A stretch of 64,000 bases of DNA from Desulfosporosinus cupriresistens (GTDB lineage Bacteria > Bacillota > Desulfitobacteriia > Desulfitobacteriales > Desulfitobacteriaceae), in assembly GCF_001707885.1 (NCBI RefSeq), contig NZ_MASS01000004.1, positions 62,001-126,000 of the forward strand, written 5' to 3'. This document shows, piece after piece, positions 26,600-34,824 of the stretch; positions within the stretch are counted from its first letter, which is position 1; each line of letters opens with the position of its first letter. The notes beneath the pieces are model-generated. The model was not told where the DNA came from. It was given only the letters and a program-made list of their open reading frames with translations, and did not search any database. The position numbers and the translations under genes were made by a program.

Positions 26600-26761
26600 C
26601 TAACCACACTTCGCCCAATCTCCAGTGATGCACTCGGTACATCCTCCAGCACGGATGAGTTTGTTTTGGCACACTGGGCATTTGTCGTGCTCAATTAGCC
26701 ACTGTTCACATGGCTCCATGCAATAAGTCTTTCGATTGCAATCAGCGCATACATCGTTCAT
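26600..26761 (-). CDS. small Cys-rich zinc-binding protein
   Basis: 53 residues with ten cysteines, including CADCNRKTYC, CPVCQ and GCTECITGDWAKCG. Spacing suggests two zinc knuckles. ATG at 26759-26761. Followed 1 nt later by the 86-residue gene. Function unknown. Confidence 0.55.
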   Translation of the reverse strand: MNDVCADCNRKTYCMEPCEQWLIEHDKCPVCQNKLIRAGGCTECITGDWAKCG

Positions 26762-27038
26762 CTCGCTCGCCTCTCAGTACATTCATTTGGTTAAGTAGAA
26801 CTTATGTTCTTATTATATCCACATTCTGTTAGAATATCAATGAGAAAATATCCCTACACCTAGAAATCTTCCAAGTATAGAGGATAGATTGCTTCCGTAT
26901 CATTTGATCGGAAATATACTCTGCAATTATGGGGCTTTTTTTCACTATCCATATTACTTGGTTCAGTTTATAAAGAAGAGGTTCTTTAAATGGGTCTTTA
27001 GCGAAGGTAATTTTTACATTTATTCCCTTCCATATTTT

Positions 27039-27070
27039 AAGTGATCCGAATATTTGGATCACTTTTGTTT
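27039..27070 (+). terminator. intrinsic terminator
   Basis: AAGTGATCC pairs with GGATCACTT around GAATATTT, then TTGTTT. No intact plus-strand gene precedes it closely. A minus-strand frame at 26829-27062 (with KITFAKDPFKEPLLYKLNQV) looks protein-like but its expected ATG is out of frame, so it is probably decayed. Confidence 0.6.
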
Positions 27071-27075
27071 GTCCT

Positions 27076-27115
27076 AAATGAAGGAATACTTGTTATTTTG
27101 TTGAATTAATATTGT
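27076..27115 (+). repeat. 40-bp direct repeat, copy 2
   Basis: See the copy at 23667-23706. It lies 134 bp before the cassette-like border at 27249. Confidence 0.85.
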
Positions 27116-27169
27116 ACAGTTGCCAGTAATTAGTAATTACACTAGTTAGTGTTTCAAACAAGATTCACG

Positions 27170-27255
27170 GATAAGGGAGTATTCCCGACATGTGTCGTAT
27201 ACACCCTAAGGATTTGGAGGTATCTGCGACACCTGTCGGTAATCCATCGTTAGGT
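27170..27255 (+). other. attC-like hairpin with GTTAGGT border
   Basis: CCGACATGTGTCG and CGACACCTGTCGG pair with one mismatch; pairing continues outward with unpaired single bases (GGAGTATTC against TAATCC), the imperfect stem expected of an attC site. It ends in GTTAGGT (27249-27255). The ORF begins 47 bp later. Confidence 0.5.
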
Positions 27256-27302
27256 GAAATCAGCATTTCGGAGTATGTAACCTAAGAATAGGGGGAGCGC
27301 AA

Positions 27303-28361
27303 TTGAAAAGCCATGAAGCGGCTATTGCTGAATATTCGAATCTTTTTCATGTGTATGAACAGTTTACAAATAAGACGGAGAGGCTTATTCAAGATTTAAT
27401 GAAATCCAATAATCTTAAAGCAAAGATAATTGAGTCTAGAACAAAGGACGTTGAAAGCTTTGCCAGTAAACTCCAACGAAAGAACTACTTGGATCCGTTA
27501 AACGAAATAACTGATTTTTGTGGTGTAAGAATTATTCTAAGCTACCAAGATGAGGTAGATAAAGTTGTTGAAATAATTGAGAAAGAGTTCGAAGTAGACA
27601 GAGATAATTCTGTAGATAAAGGAGCATTATTAAATCCTAATGAATTTGGTTATAGGTCTGTTCACTATGTTGTTTCATTACTTCACAGTAGGAAAGAGCT
27701 TACCGAATGGAAAAAATATATTAATATTAAGGCCGAAATTCAAATTAGAACTATTTTACAACATTCCTGGGCTTTGATATCACATTCTCTACAATACAAA
27801 CGAGAAAACGATATTCCTCAAAATTTGAAACGTAAACTATTTAGATTGGCAAGCTTAGTAGAATTAGCAGATGAAGAGTTTGTATCATTAAGGTATGATC
27901 ATGAACAATTAGAGTCGTTAATTAACATCAAGACTCCAGAGGATTTACTTTTACAGGACCTCAATATAATTACTGTCAAGAAATTTTTTGTAGAAAACGA
28001 ATTAATTTCAAATCTTCATAATAGTGCCCTCTCTGCAGGATTTACTATTAAGGATTATGAGGATGCTTCTTTGTCCGTGTTATTATTATATTGCAATGTA
28101 GTTAATATAGTTACTGTTAAGGATTTGACTCTTTTTATTGAGAAGTGGTTGCCCGATGCAAAAAGCTATTTTTCTGCTCATATCTATCATGAATATGTTG
28201 TATATAGTGAAATAGTATTAGATGTTCCTTCATTAATAATTTTGTTAATTATATATGAAAATGGAGAAAATCCAATTTTGTGGAAAACGGTGAAAAAACC
28301 TGATGAACATGATTTTTTCTATAAAGCACAATTCATTCACAGGGTCTTTCCTCATAAGTAG
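27303..28361 (+). CDS. RelA/SpoT-domain nucleotide synthetase with extra C-terminal domain
   Basis: 352 residues starting at TTG with GGGGGAG 5 nt upstream. Residues ~25-195 are the (p)ppGpp synthetase fold: IESRTKDVESFASKLQRK, ITDFCGVRIILSYQDEVDKV, FGYRSVHYVVSL and EIQIRTILQHSWALISH. There is no HD hydrolase domain. The C-terminal ~150 residues are unassigned. Stand-alone synthetases with extra domains include growth-halting toxSAS toxins and phage-sensing CapRel. No antitoxin gene is obvious next to it, so the C-terminal half may regulate it in cis. Cargo of the second cassette-like unit. Confidence 0.82.
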   Translation: MKSHEAAIAEYSNLFHVYEQFTNKTERLIQDLMKSNNLKAKIIESRTKDVESFASKLQRKNYLDPLNEITDFCGVRIILSYQDEVDKVVEIIEKEFEVDRDNSVDKGALLNPNEFGYRSVHYVVSLLHSRKELTEWKKYINIKAEIQIRTILQHSWALISHSLQYKRENDIPQNLKRKLFRLASLVELADEEFVSLRYDHEQLESLINIKTPEDLLLQDLNIITVKKFFVENELISNLHNSALSAGFTIKDYEDASLSVLLLYCNVVNIVTVKDLTLFIEKWLPDAKSYFSAHIYHEYVVYSEIVLDVPSLIILLIIYENGENPILWKTVKKPDEHDFFYKAQFIHRVFPHK

Positions 28362-28369
28362 GTGCTGAC

Positions 28370-28450
28370 TTCACCTAAACAACGCATTTCCAAAATCTGA
28401 GAGCATATAAAAGTAGTAACCAGACTTCGGGAATACGCGGGACGTTAGAC
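28370..28450 (+). other. attC-like site between RelA/SpoT and Schlafen genes
   Basis: It begins 9 nt after the stop with TTCACCTAAAC, the near-exact complement of the cassette's own start GTTAGGTGAA at 27249. It ends with GTTAGAC at 28444. CGCATTTCC and GGGAATACGCG pair as the inner stem. Total 81 nt, within the normal attC range. This is the most complete of the sites. Confidence 0.6.
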
Positions 28451-28500
28451 GCAATATCCCTATCTGGGGTCATTAAAGATTTTGTTTTGGGGTGATAAGC

Positions 28501-29448
28501 ATGAAAGCATTAAGTAAATTGCTTAAAAGTGCAGGGACCGCTAAACGTGAATCAAAAGGCATTGAGTTCAAACAATCGTTTGACGTAAATTCCCCAGCTG
28601 AGTGGTTGGAGATTCTCAAAGATGTAGTAGCTATAGCGAATTGTGGTGGTGGATTAATTTTATTTGGTGTAAAGGACAATGGCTCCAACTCTGAAATTGA
28701 CGTTATGCCTATTTTGAGCGTGGACCCAGCTTCGATAACAGATAAGATTGCCAAATACACTGGAGAACAGTTTTCCGATTTTGAAATGGTAGAAGTTACC
28801 CGTGAAGGTAAACAAGTTGCGGTATTGGTTATCCGGGGGACGCCGGTTCCAATGGTATTCTCGAAACATGGAAGTTATTCGTTGCCTGACGGAAAACAAA
28901 AGAATGCATTTGGAAAAGGCGTCATTTATTTTAGACATGGCGCAAAGAGTGAACCTGGAAATTCAAATGATCTTAGAAACGTCATTGAGAGGGAACTTTG
29001 CGCTGTACGAAAAAGCTGGTTAGGTAACATTAGGAAGGTGGTTGAAGCGCCTGCAGGGCATAATGTAAGAATTCTCCCACCTGAAGTAATCGAATCGGCT
29101 CTTCCTACTGCAACACCAATCCGAATTGTTGACGACCCTAATGCACCAGCTTATCGTAAGATGAATCCCGATGAAACACATCCATACCGGTTAAAAGAGG
29201 TGCTAGAGATTCTCAATGATAAAATACGTCGTGAAAGGTCAATAAATAATTACGATCTACTTTGCGTAAGATTTTCCCACAACGTGGACTCGAACCCTGC
29301 GTATTTTTATAAATCCAAGTTTTCTACTCCTACATACAGTGAGAGATTTGTAAATAGGATTATTGACGAGTATGAAAAAGACAATAATTTTTTTGAAAAG
29401 GCCAGAACTGTTTATTGTACAGGTAGAGTAGAGGGGGACAGCGTCTAA
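28501..29448 (+). CDS. Schlafen AlbA_2 domain protein
   Basis: 315 residues from ATG 28501 with GGGGTGAT upstream. The AlbA_2 domain spans about 15-160: ESKGIEFKQSF, WLEILKDVVAIANCGGGLIL, FGVKDNG and the FGKGVIYFRHGAKSE strand. The family binds nucleic acid or nucleotides and is frequent in defence islands; some members are RNases. The C-terminal half is unassigned. The stop codon lies inside the attC-like GCGTCTAAC heptamer. Third cassette-like unit. Confidence 0.82.
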   Translation: MKALSKLLKSAGTAKRESKGIEFKQSFDVNSPAEWLEILKDVVAIANCGGGLILFGVKDNGSNSEIDVMPILSVDPASITDKIAKYTGEQFSDFEMVEVTREGKQVAVLVIRGTPVPMVFSKHGSYSLPDGKQKNAFGKGVIYFRHGAKSEPGNSNDLRNVIERELCAVRKSWLGNIRKVVEAPAGHNVRILPPEVIESALPTATPIRIVDDPNAPAYRKMNPDETHPYRLKEVLEILNDKIRRERSINNYDLLCVRFSHNVDSNPAYFYKSKFSTPTYSERFVNRIIDEYEKDNNFFEKARTVYCTGRVEGDSV

Positions 29449-29530
29449 CAAAAGGGTTTGCGACGTGACCGGAAATAGCAGACGTATTCGGTCAGTAAAT
29501 TCTGCTTTTTCCGGTTCGCTAAACTTCCAA
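29441..29530 (+). other. attC-like site after Schlafen gene, 3' heptamer lost
   Basis: GCGTCTAAC is the exact complement of the start GTTAGACGC at 28444-28452 and contains the TAA stop. Then a long imperfect hairpin: GACCGGAAATAGCAGA against TCTGCTTTTTCCGGTTC, extended by GGTTTGCGA against TCGCTAAAC. A closing GTTRRRY is missing. Confidence 0.55.
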
Positions 29531-29892
29531 CAAACGAAGCTTGGAGTACAGAAACTTCTATCACTCATATCAGGCATGCTTAATTAAATGCCGGATCCCT
29601 CATCTAAAACTTTGTACTTTTTAGCCATACTTTTGCTACGATTCTCATGGAAGAAGGCGAGGATCTAAGAGTCATTTAATAGCTACTAAGTCACACTGAC
29701 ATTCGAATAACTAAATTCTATGGTTCGAAAACCAAAAAGAAAAAGCGGCCTTGAAAATAGATAGTAACTTGAGACCAAAGAAAAATGGCGTTGCAACAAC
29801 GAAAAAAAACCTGAGTTGCAACGATAAGTAAAAATGAGCCAATTCCATAAAACGAAAAACTTCACAATTGCTTGCGGGGCCTAAGTTTCCTA

Positions 29893-29942
29893 TGGAACCG
29901 ATGGTCGGAATCGAACCGACGACTTGCTCATTACGAGTGAGT
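29893..29942 (-). repeat. tRNA-Thr(CGT) 3'-half fragment (attachment-site relic)
   Basis: Read on the minus strand: anticodon loop CTCGTAA, T arm GTCGGTTCGATTCCGAC, acceptor ATCGGTTCCA. No 5' half. Flanked by repeated TTGCAAC (29790s, 29815 area, 30053 and 30065), which resemble integrase arm or core sites. Confidence 0.8.
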
Positions 29943-30419
29943 TAAAAGATATCCTGAGCTATACTGACGAATCTCAGAATACAGTCATATGGCGGACTCT
30001 GTGGTCTTTAGATTTAGCCATGTACTTAATCGTACTGCATTTTTTGGATCGGGTTGCAACGACGGTTGCAACGGCTGCAGTTATATTTTAATGAGGTAGT
30101 GGATTTCGTGTGCATGAGTATCTGGCCTGCGGGGTGGTCCCCCCGTGTTCCCTTTCAAGGGAACTTTCCGTTGGTCTCTACGTCAACTATCCTAACACTG
30201 GCATTTGACAGTTTATATCATCTCGCAACTTTCATGCTAAATTAGGAGAATCATGTCCGACAAATATAATAAATACTCCCATCGATTCAGATGAGAGTCA
30301 CGAGAGAGCTATTACCCATGATGAAATGCCATGGATTGAGGCTAGGGGATAGCTTCGTGAATATGAAATTCCTTATAAAACGACAAAAATACCTCCCACC
30401 ATTTGGTGTGAGGTATTTC

Positions 30420-30880
30420 GTTATGTTAATTATTCTTATCCCGGGTCAATTATCTCGCTCTCTTGAATCTCTTCCTGCTTCGGATTATTCTCGTCATTCC
30501 GATTTAGTCCAACATTCCCATTTGCCTACCACTTCACAATACACCTGCGCATACACCCCGTACAGTGCAAATGAGAACGCCTATGTATAGTAAGTGATAC
30601 TATTGGGCGTTTTGCAGTGGCGACGCCTACATGGTTCGTTACGCAGATAGTGTCTTCTATTCCCCATATGCAACTACATCAGCCTTCCCGTTTCCGGTAT
30701 TTCGAAGCTGAATCACTTCAACCTTTCGACTTTCAGCCTATTACCTAGTCTGCCTACGCTTAAAGAAGTGAGTTACCCACTTCCTCCAAGGCTAACTACG
30801 GGCGGTTGGTCTACCTTACTCGAGGGATTCCCACCCACTATATTTTACGACCTAGCACATCCACACTGCAGGCACCAGTT
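30420..30880 (-). mobile_element. group II intron 5' relic (domain I-like RNA)
   Basis: On the minus strand blocks typical of bacterial group II intron domain I occur in order: GTGGGTGGGAATCCC, CGTAGTTAGCCTTGGAGGA, AGTGGGTAACTCACTTCTTT, AAGCGTAGGC and a run of AGGCTGAAAG and GAAATACCGGAAAC. No reverse transcriptase/maturase ORF follows. Recognition is from memory of family sequence patterns and needs a covariance check. The rest of 29,531-31,314 holds no gene I can support. Confidence 0.45.
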
Positions 30881-31312
30881 CCTTTTGACGATTTCTACAA
30901 CTCCAGTATCTTTCTAGATTCTGCAGACAAGTTTTGTCATCAAGGTTTCTGACTTCGTTCATGTCTATCGCGCCCTCCTTTCTTCGTATTGTTCAGGCAC
31001 GTGTGTTTCGTATGTTTATGCCTATTTATAGATATTTATGATTATTTAGATGGCTTTACAAGCAAAAACATCGGTTTTTATGTCAAAAAATGCTATAATG
31101 ATTATCAAATTGGGTTGGTGAAATCCGCCAGTCATTTCGAAACATCCATTGCAGGAAAAAGCCGTTAGTAATAAGCCAAAACAATATCCCTTTCCTGTAA
31201 TACTTACAAGAAAAGGTTAGCAGTCGTCCCCCTAAAAGCATTTCCCCTCGCTTTGACCCGTTCTTGACCTATTTTTGTCCTTAGATTGGTATAGAAGGGG
31301 GCGATCCTCGTG

Positions 31313-31580
31313 GGTAGGTTTGTTTTTGTGCATACACTAAAGCTCCAAAAGGCGCTCAAGGTAAGTACACCGGAATCCTGATTATTGATTCCCCGATTCA
31401 TTCGTTAAAAGAACGTGGCGACGAGAAATTTTAAAATATTCTGAAAGTTGCTTGTTCCAGTATTTTCTGGATAATCGAAGCAACGGTCAAGTTATTATAA
31501 TTGAGAACAATAACCCGGAGGTGGATTACAGTAAAGCAACGGTAATCCCCTACAAAGGGTACAACACAGGGACGATATAG
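31313..31580 (+). pseudogene. 3' relic of an SMC-like/AAA ATPase
   Basis: The frame reads GAQGKYTGILIIDSPIHSLK then ERGDE, including a Walker B-like LIIDSP, stops at TAA, and resumes in another frame with YFLDNRSNGQVIIIENN and ending YKGYNTGTI. This is the C-terminus of a large ABC-type ATPase of the kind found in restriction or defence loci. The head and Walker A are missing. It abuts the NurA-HerA operon, so that operon may have inserted into or replaced an older defence locus. Confidence 0.65.
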
Positions 31581-31623
31581 ATTCATAAACGACGTACGCT
31601 AATACGATATGGAGGCCTTTCAA

Positions 31624-31836
31624 ATGGACAAAGATCAGACGATTGAAAAGTGGTCGTCAATGGATACTATAACCGACTATCTCGATGTAAGCCGCGAAAC
31701 AGTGTTGCAATGGATCAATAATCGTACAATGCCTGCTCACAAAGTCGGTCGGCTTTGGAAATTCAAGATTTCCGAAGTGGATGAATGGATTCGCTCCGGT
31801 GGTGCGTCTGAGAAGGGCAATTCAGAGAATGAATAG
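31624..31836 (+). CDS. excisionase-type HTH protein, first gene of the NurA-HerA operon
   Basis: 70 residues from ATG 31624, 6 nt after GGAGGCC. DTITDYLDVSRETVLQWINN followed by MPAHKVGRLWKFKISEVDEW is the HTH_17/excisionase winged-helix pattern. It is separated from the next gene by 85 nt. Either an excisionase of the element or, more likely given the gene order, a regulator or DNA-recognition subunit of the system. Confidence 0.8.
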   Translation: MDKDQTIEKWSSMDTITDYLDVSRETVLQWINNRTMPAHKVGRLWKFKISEVDEWIRSGGASEKGNSENE

Positions 31837-31921
31837 GTTTTTAACTTTTTAATGAATTATTAAAAGAACTCTAGCGATTACCAAATCTAAGTACATTGAG
31901 TAAATCTTAGGGGGTAAACAG

Positions 31922-33112
31922 ATGGCAAGCCGAAACGACGGCAGCAAACCTCATGTAAAAATACGTGACATCCTTACAGAGGAAACTGGCGGCAAGAGCT
32001 ATAAGGCTCATAAATACAGTTTAGATGCGACCGAGCGGCCGACTATTGATTATGGAAACAATCAAATTGTATGGAAAAAGACTGCCGAGACCACAAAGCA
32101 TACGAAATATATTGACCTTAGTCGCTTGTGCAAGATAATCACTCAGCAAAACGACCAGATTCTGAGTTATTTCCTTGACGGTTCACGTCGTGTGTTTAAA
32201 GTAGATGACAGAGCTTATTATGATGGAAGTAGAAGCATAATCTTTCCAATAATCGCAGGCCAAATTGGCGTTGGGTGTTGCCGCCGTGTAGACAGAAGAA
32301 TGGTGCCTGAAAAGTTTAAACGAGAAATTGTTCTCTCAATACCGGATATTGCTAACGCCGGAGGAAAACCGGGATTTTTCCAAGCAACCACTAAAAAGTT
32401 AAATGAGTGCGAGGAACTAAAGAAGCTTGGTATAGAGTTCACTGCCATACTTCCCTATAAAACCTTGAAAAATGAGGAAAAGAAATTTGAAGATAGGGCG
32501 ACAGCTTGCGTCCAGGATAAGATGATTGAACGTGAAAAAGAACTTGTCGCCGAACTTGTCCGAGAAGGCAAGTTGAATCAAGATAACTATCTTATTAAAG
32601 ATGGTTCATTGGAATATAGACCTACTCAGAAAGATAAAGTGGACAAGAAAAGATACCAAACTTTTAAAAATAATTACAGCTGGGTTTTAGGGGCTTCGAA
32701 GAATTTCAACCCCGAGGTCTGCCTAGACGTCAATGGAAAACCGAATCCGGGCTTTATAGCTGATTTGCCTCTTTATCACAGAACACCTGTGGCTTGTTAT
32801 GAAAACCCAGATTACTTAGGTGACGTACAGTTTGCCGTTTGGTATATAAGACTACGTGACCAAAAGAGAACACGGTCGCCTTTTGATGGTATCCTTAAAA
32901 TTGAAAAAATACTCGTTACAGACGAGGAAGTGAGCGAAGGTATCAACAGCGAATTGGTTGATACCTTGAGCGCTTACCTAATCAATGAACGAAATCCTGT
33001 GTGCTATGGCTCAGATTTAAGATGGGCAAACCATATCTACCCGATATACTTGACGGAGTCGTTTGTCAAATCGAAACATCTTAGTGCAGACAGCTTTTTA
33101 CAACTATTCTGA
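31922..33112 (+). CDS. NurA-like nuclease
   Basis: 396 residues. SYFLDGSRRVFKVDD is the DGS strand of NurA-type nucleases (first metal-binding Asp), IIFPIIAGQIGVGCCRR follows, and a second acidic LIKDGSLEY sits near residue 225 after a long helix (MIEREKELVAELVREGKL). NurA is a 5'-3' exonuclease and endonuclease that works with the HerA ATPase. The next gene is HerA-like and begins 12 nt after this stop, which supports the call. Divergent from archaeal NurA, so catalysis is inferred. ATG follows AGGGGGTAAAC. Confidence 0.65.
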   Translation: MASRNDGSKPHVKIRDILTEETGGKSYKAHKYSLDATERPTIDYGNNQIVWKKTAETTKHTKYIDLSRLCKIITQQNDQILSYFLDGSRRVFKVDDRAYYDGSRSIIFPIIAGQIGVGCCRRVDRRMVPEKFKREIVLSIPDIANAGGKPGFFQATTKKLNECEELKKLGIEFTAILPYKTLKNEEKKFEDRATACVQDKMIEREKELVAELVREGKLNQDNYLIKDGSLEYRPTQKDKVDKKRYQTFKNNYSWVLGASKNFNPEVCLDVNGKPNPGFIADLPLYHRTPVACYENPDYLGDVQFAVWYIRLRDQKRTRSPFDGILKIEKILVTDEEVSEGINSELVDTLSAYLINERNPVCYGSDLRWANHIYPIYLTESFVKSKHLSADSFLQLF

Positions 33113-33124
33113 GGAGGACAAAAA

Positions 33125-34813
33125 ATGAATAGGCTTATCGGACGCGTTTTGGCTACTGAAAAAACGCCAACAACCATGGACAAGTTCAATTTCTGGACAG
33201 ATACGAATCTTCAACTTCATGCTTTCGACATCGTTAAAGTGGAACACATTGACAAATCGTTCACTTTTGGCGTTGTTGAAAACATCTCTCACATTACGGA
33301 TGCGCAAAGTTTCCTGACCAATTTCATTTCCAGCGATTTCGGCGATGTTGAGCTAGACGAACCGACATTCCGCGTAGGGATGAATTATGCTGAAGCCAAA
33401 GTTTCGTTCAACAGTAAGAATCTCTATACTCCCGTTCATAACAACGCTAAAGTTTACTTAGCCTCCGCCGAAGAAATCACTATGGCTCTGGGACTGGATA
33501 AGATTCAAAACCCTCTTGTATGCGGTTCACTGAAAATGTATGAGGGTACAAAAGACGAGGTTACATTACCGGTAAAGCTGAATTCAAAGTTCATACTGGG
33601 TCCCGATGGAGCACACCTTAACATTTCAGGAATTTCTGGCCTTGCATCAAAAACATCATACGCAATGTTTTTGATGAAGGCGATTCAAGACCAGTACCTC
33701 AGTATGACGGATTCTAGCGACAGTGTTGCCTTCGTCATTTTCAACGTCAAAGGCTGCGACCTTATGGCCATTGACAGAGAAAATGATTTTGCTCAAGATA
33801 TGCCAAATGCTAAAGAAGAAACCCTTCTTGAGTATAAGAATTTAGGTTTGTCCCCCGAACCGTTTAAAAATGTGAAATATTTCATTCCGTATTACGACAG
33901 CAACTCAGCTAAGAAAAGCACATATCTCCCCAAAAGCGATGTTGACCGTTATATGGAAGATGGTCAGTTAAAAAAATACAAGTATGTATATTCAAGCGAT
34001 AAAGAGAGCATCGAAATGATGTTTTCAAATATTGACGACCCTGCGCAAACAATGGAATCCATAATTAGTAAAATCATTGATGAAGACGACCCGGACTTCA
34101 AAGGACTATCAACATGGGCAGATTTTATTGACAAAGTCTCCGAGAATTCACTAAAGGGATCTGGTCAAAAAGGTAGCAACGATATTTCTGTGTTAAGCTG
34201 GCGTAAGTTTAAGCGCATTGTTCGCAAAGCCATTCAAGATGAAATGTTTGCCAACAGGGTTGTCCCTGAAAAGAATGAGTGCCGCTTAGCCGACGAGCTT
34301 AAAAAGATTAGAAAAAACAACGTAGTTGTTATTGATATTGCAAAATTGCCGGAAGATAAACAAGCTTTTGTTTTTGGCGATGCAGTACGTACGATATACA
34401 ATCTGAAACTTGGCGAATATGATGCGGAAACTGATGTCGCACCTCCTTCAAGGATAATTGTTTTTATAGATGAGTTAAATAAGTATGCTTCGAAAGACGT
34501 CCCAAAGACGTCCCCCATTCTAAGTGAGTTGTTGAACGTCACAGAGCGCGGTCGTTCCTTGGGTGTTGTTTTGTTTGGAGCCGAGCAGTTCCGCTCCGCA
34601 ATCCATGACCGTGTTACAGGAAACTGTGCGACACATGCTTACGGACGGACAAACTCGATTGAAATTTCTACAAAGAATTACGGAAGCCTGCCCAACACCT
34701 ACAAAAATATGCTTACCCGCCTCGAGCAAGGCGATTATCTAATTCAGAACCCTGTGTTCCGTTCGTTATTGAAAATCCGTTTCCCGAAACCAATTTACAA
34801 GCAGTTTAAGTGA
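33125..34813 (+). CDS. HerA/FtsK-like ATPase
   Basis: 562 residues. The N-terminal ~130 residues resemble a HAS barrel (FDIVKVEHI, FTFGVVENISHI). Walker A is atypical, GISGLASKTS near residue 182, with Ala replacing the usual Gly before SK. Walker B is IIVFIDELNKY near residue 440 and a sensor region GVVLFGAEQF follows. HerA forms a hexameric DNA pump that loads NurA. ATG has GAGGAGGAC upstream. It is tightly linked to its neighbours by 12-nt spacing on both sides. Confidence 0.8.
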   Translation: MNRLIGRVLATEKTPTTMDKFNFWTDTNLQLHAFDIVKVEHIDKSFTFGVVENISHITDAQSFLTNFISSDFGDVELDEPTFRVGMNYAEAKVSFNSKNLYTPVHNNAKVYLASAEEITMALGLDKIQNPLVCGSLKMYEGTKDEVTLPVKLNSKFILGPDGAHLNISGISGLASKTSYAMFLMKAIQDQYLSMTDSSDSVAFVIFNVKGCDLMAIDRENDFAQDMPNAKEETLLEYKNLGLSPEPFKNVKYFIPYYDSNSAKKSTYLPKSDVDRYMEDGQLKKYKYVYSSDKESIEMMFSNIDDPAQTMESIISKIIDEDDPDFKGLSTWADFIDKVSENSLKGSGQKGSNDISVLSWRKFKRIVRKAIQDEMFANRVVPEKNECRLADELKKIRKNNVVVIDIAKLPEDKQAFVFGDAVRTIYNLKLGEYDAETDVAPPSRIIVFIDELNKYASKDVPKTSPILSELLNVTERGRSLGVVLFGAEQFRSAIHDRVTGNCATHAYGRTNSIEISTKNYGSLPNTYKNMLTRLEQGDYLIQNPVFRSLLKIRFPKPIYKQFK

Positions 34814-34824
34814 GGAGAAAAGTC

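Noticed and set aside
26829-27062. 77-codon minus-strand ORF
   Set aside because: Contains protein-like KITFAKDPFKEPLLYKLNQV, but the ATG expected after AAGGGA is out of frame and the 5' end overlaps a terminator hairpin; kept only as a note under the terminator.
28473-28938. Minus-strand ORFs over the Schlafen gene
   Set aside because: Antisense to a gene with clear AlbA_2 motifs and ribosome site.
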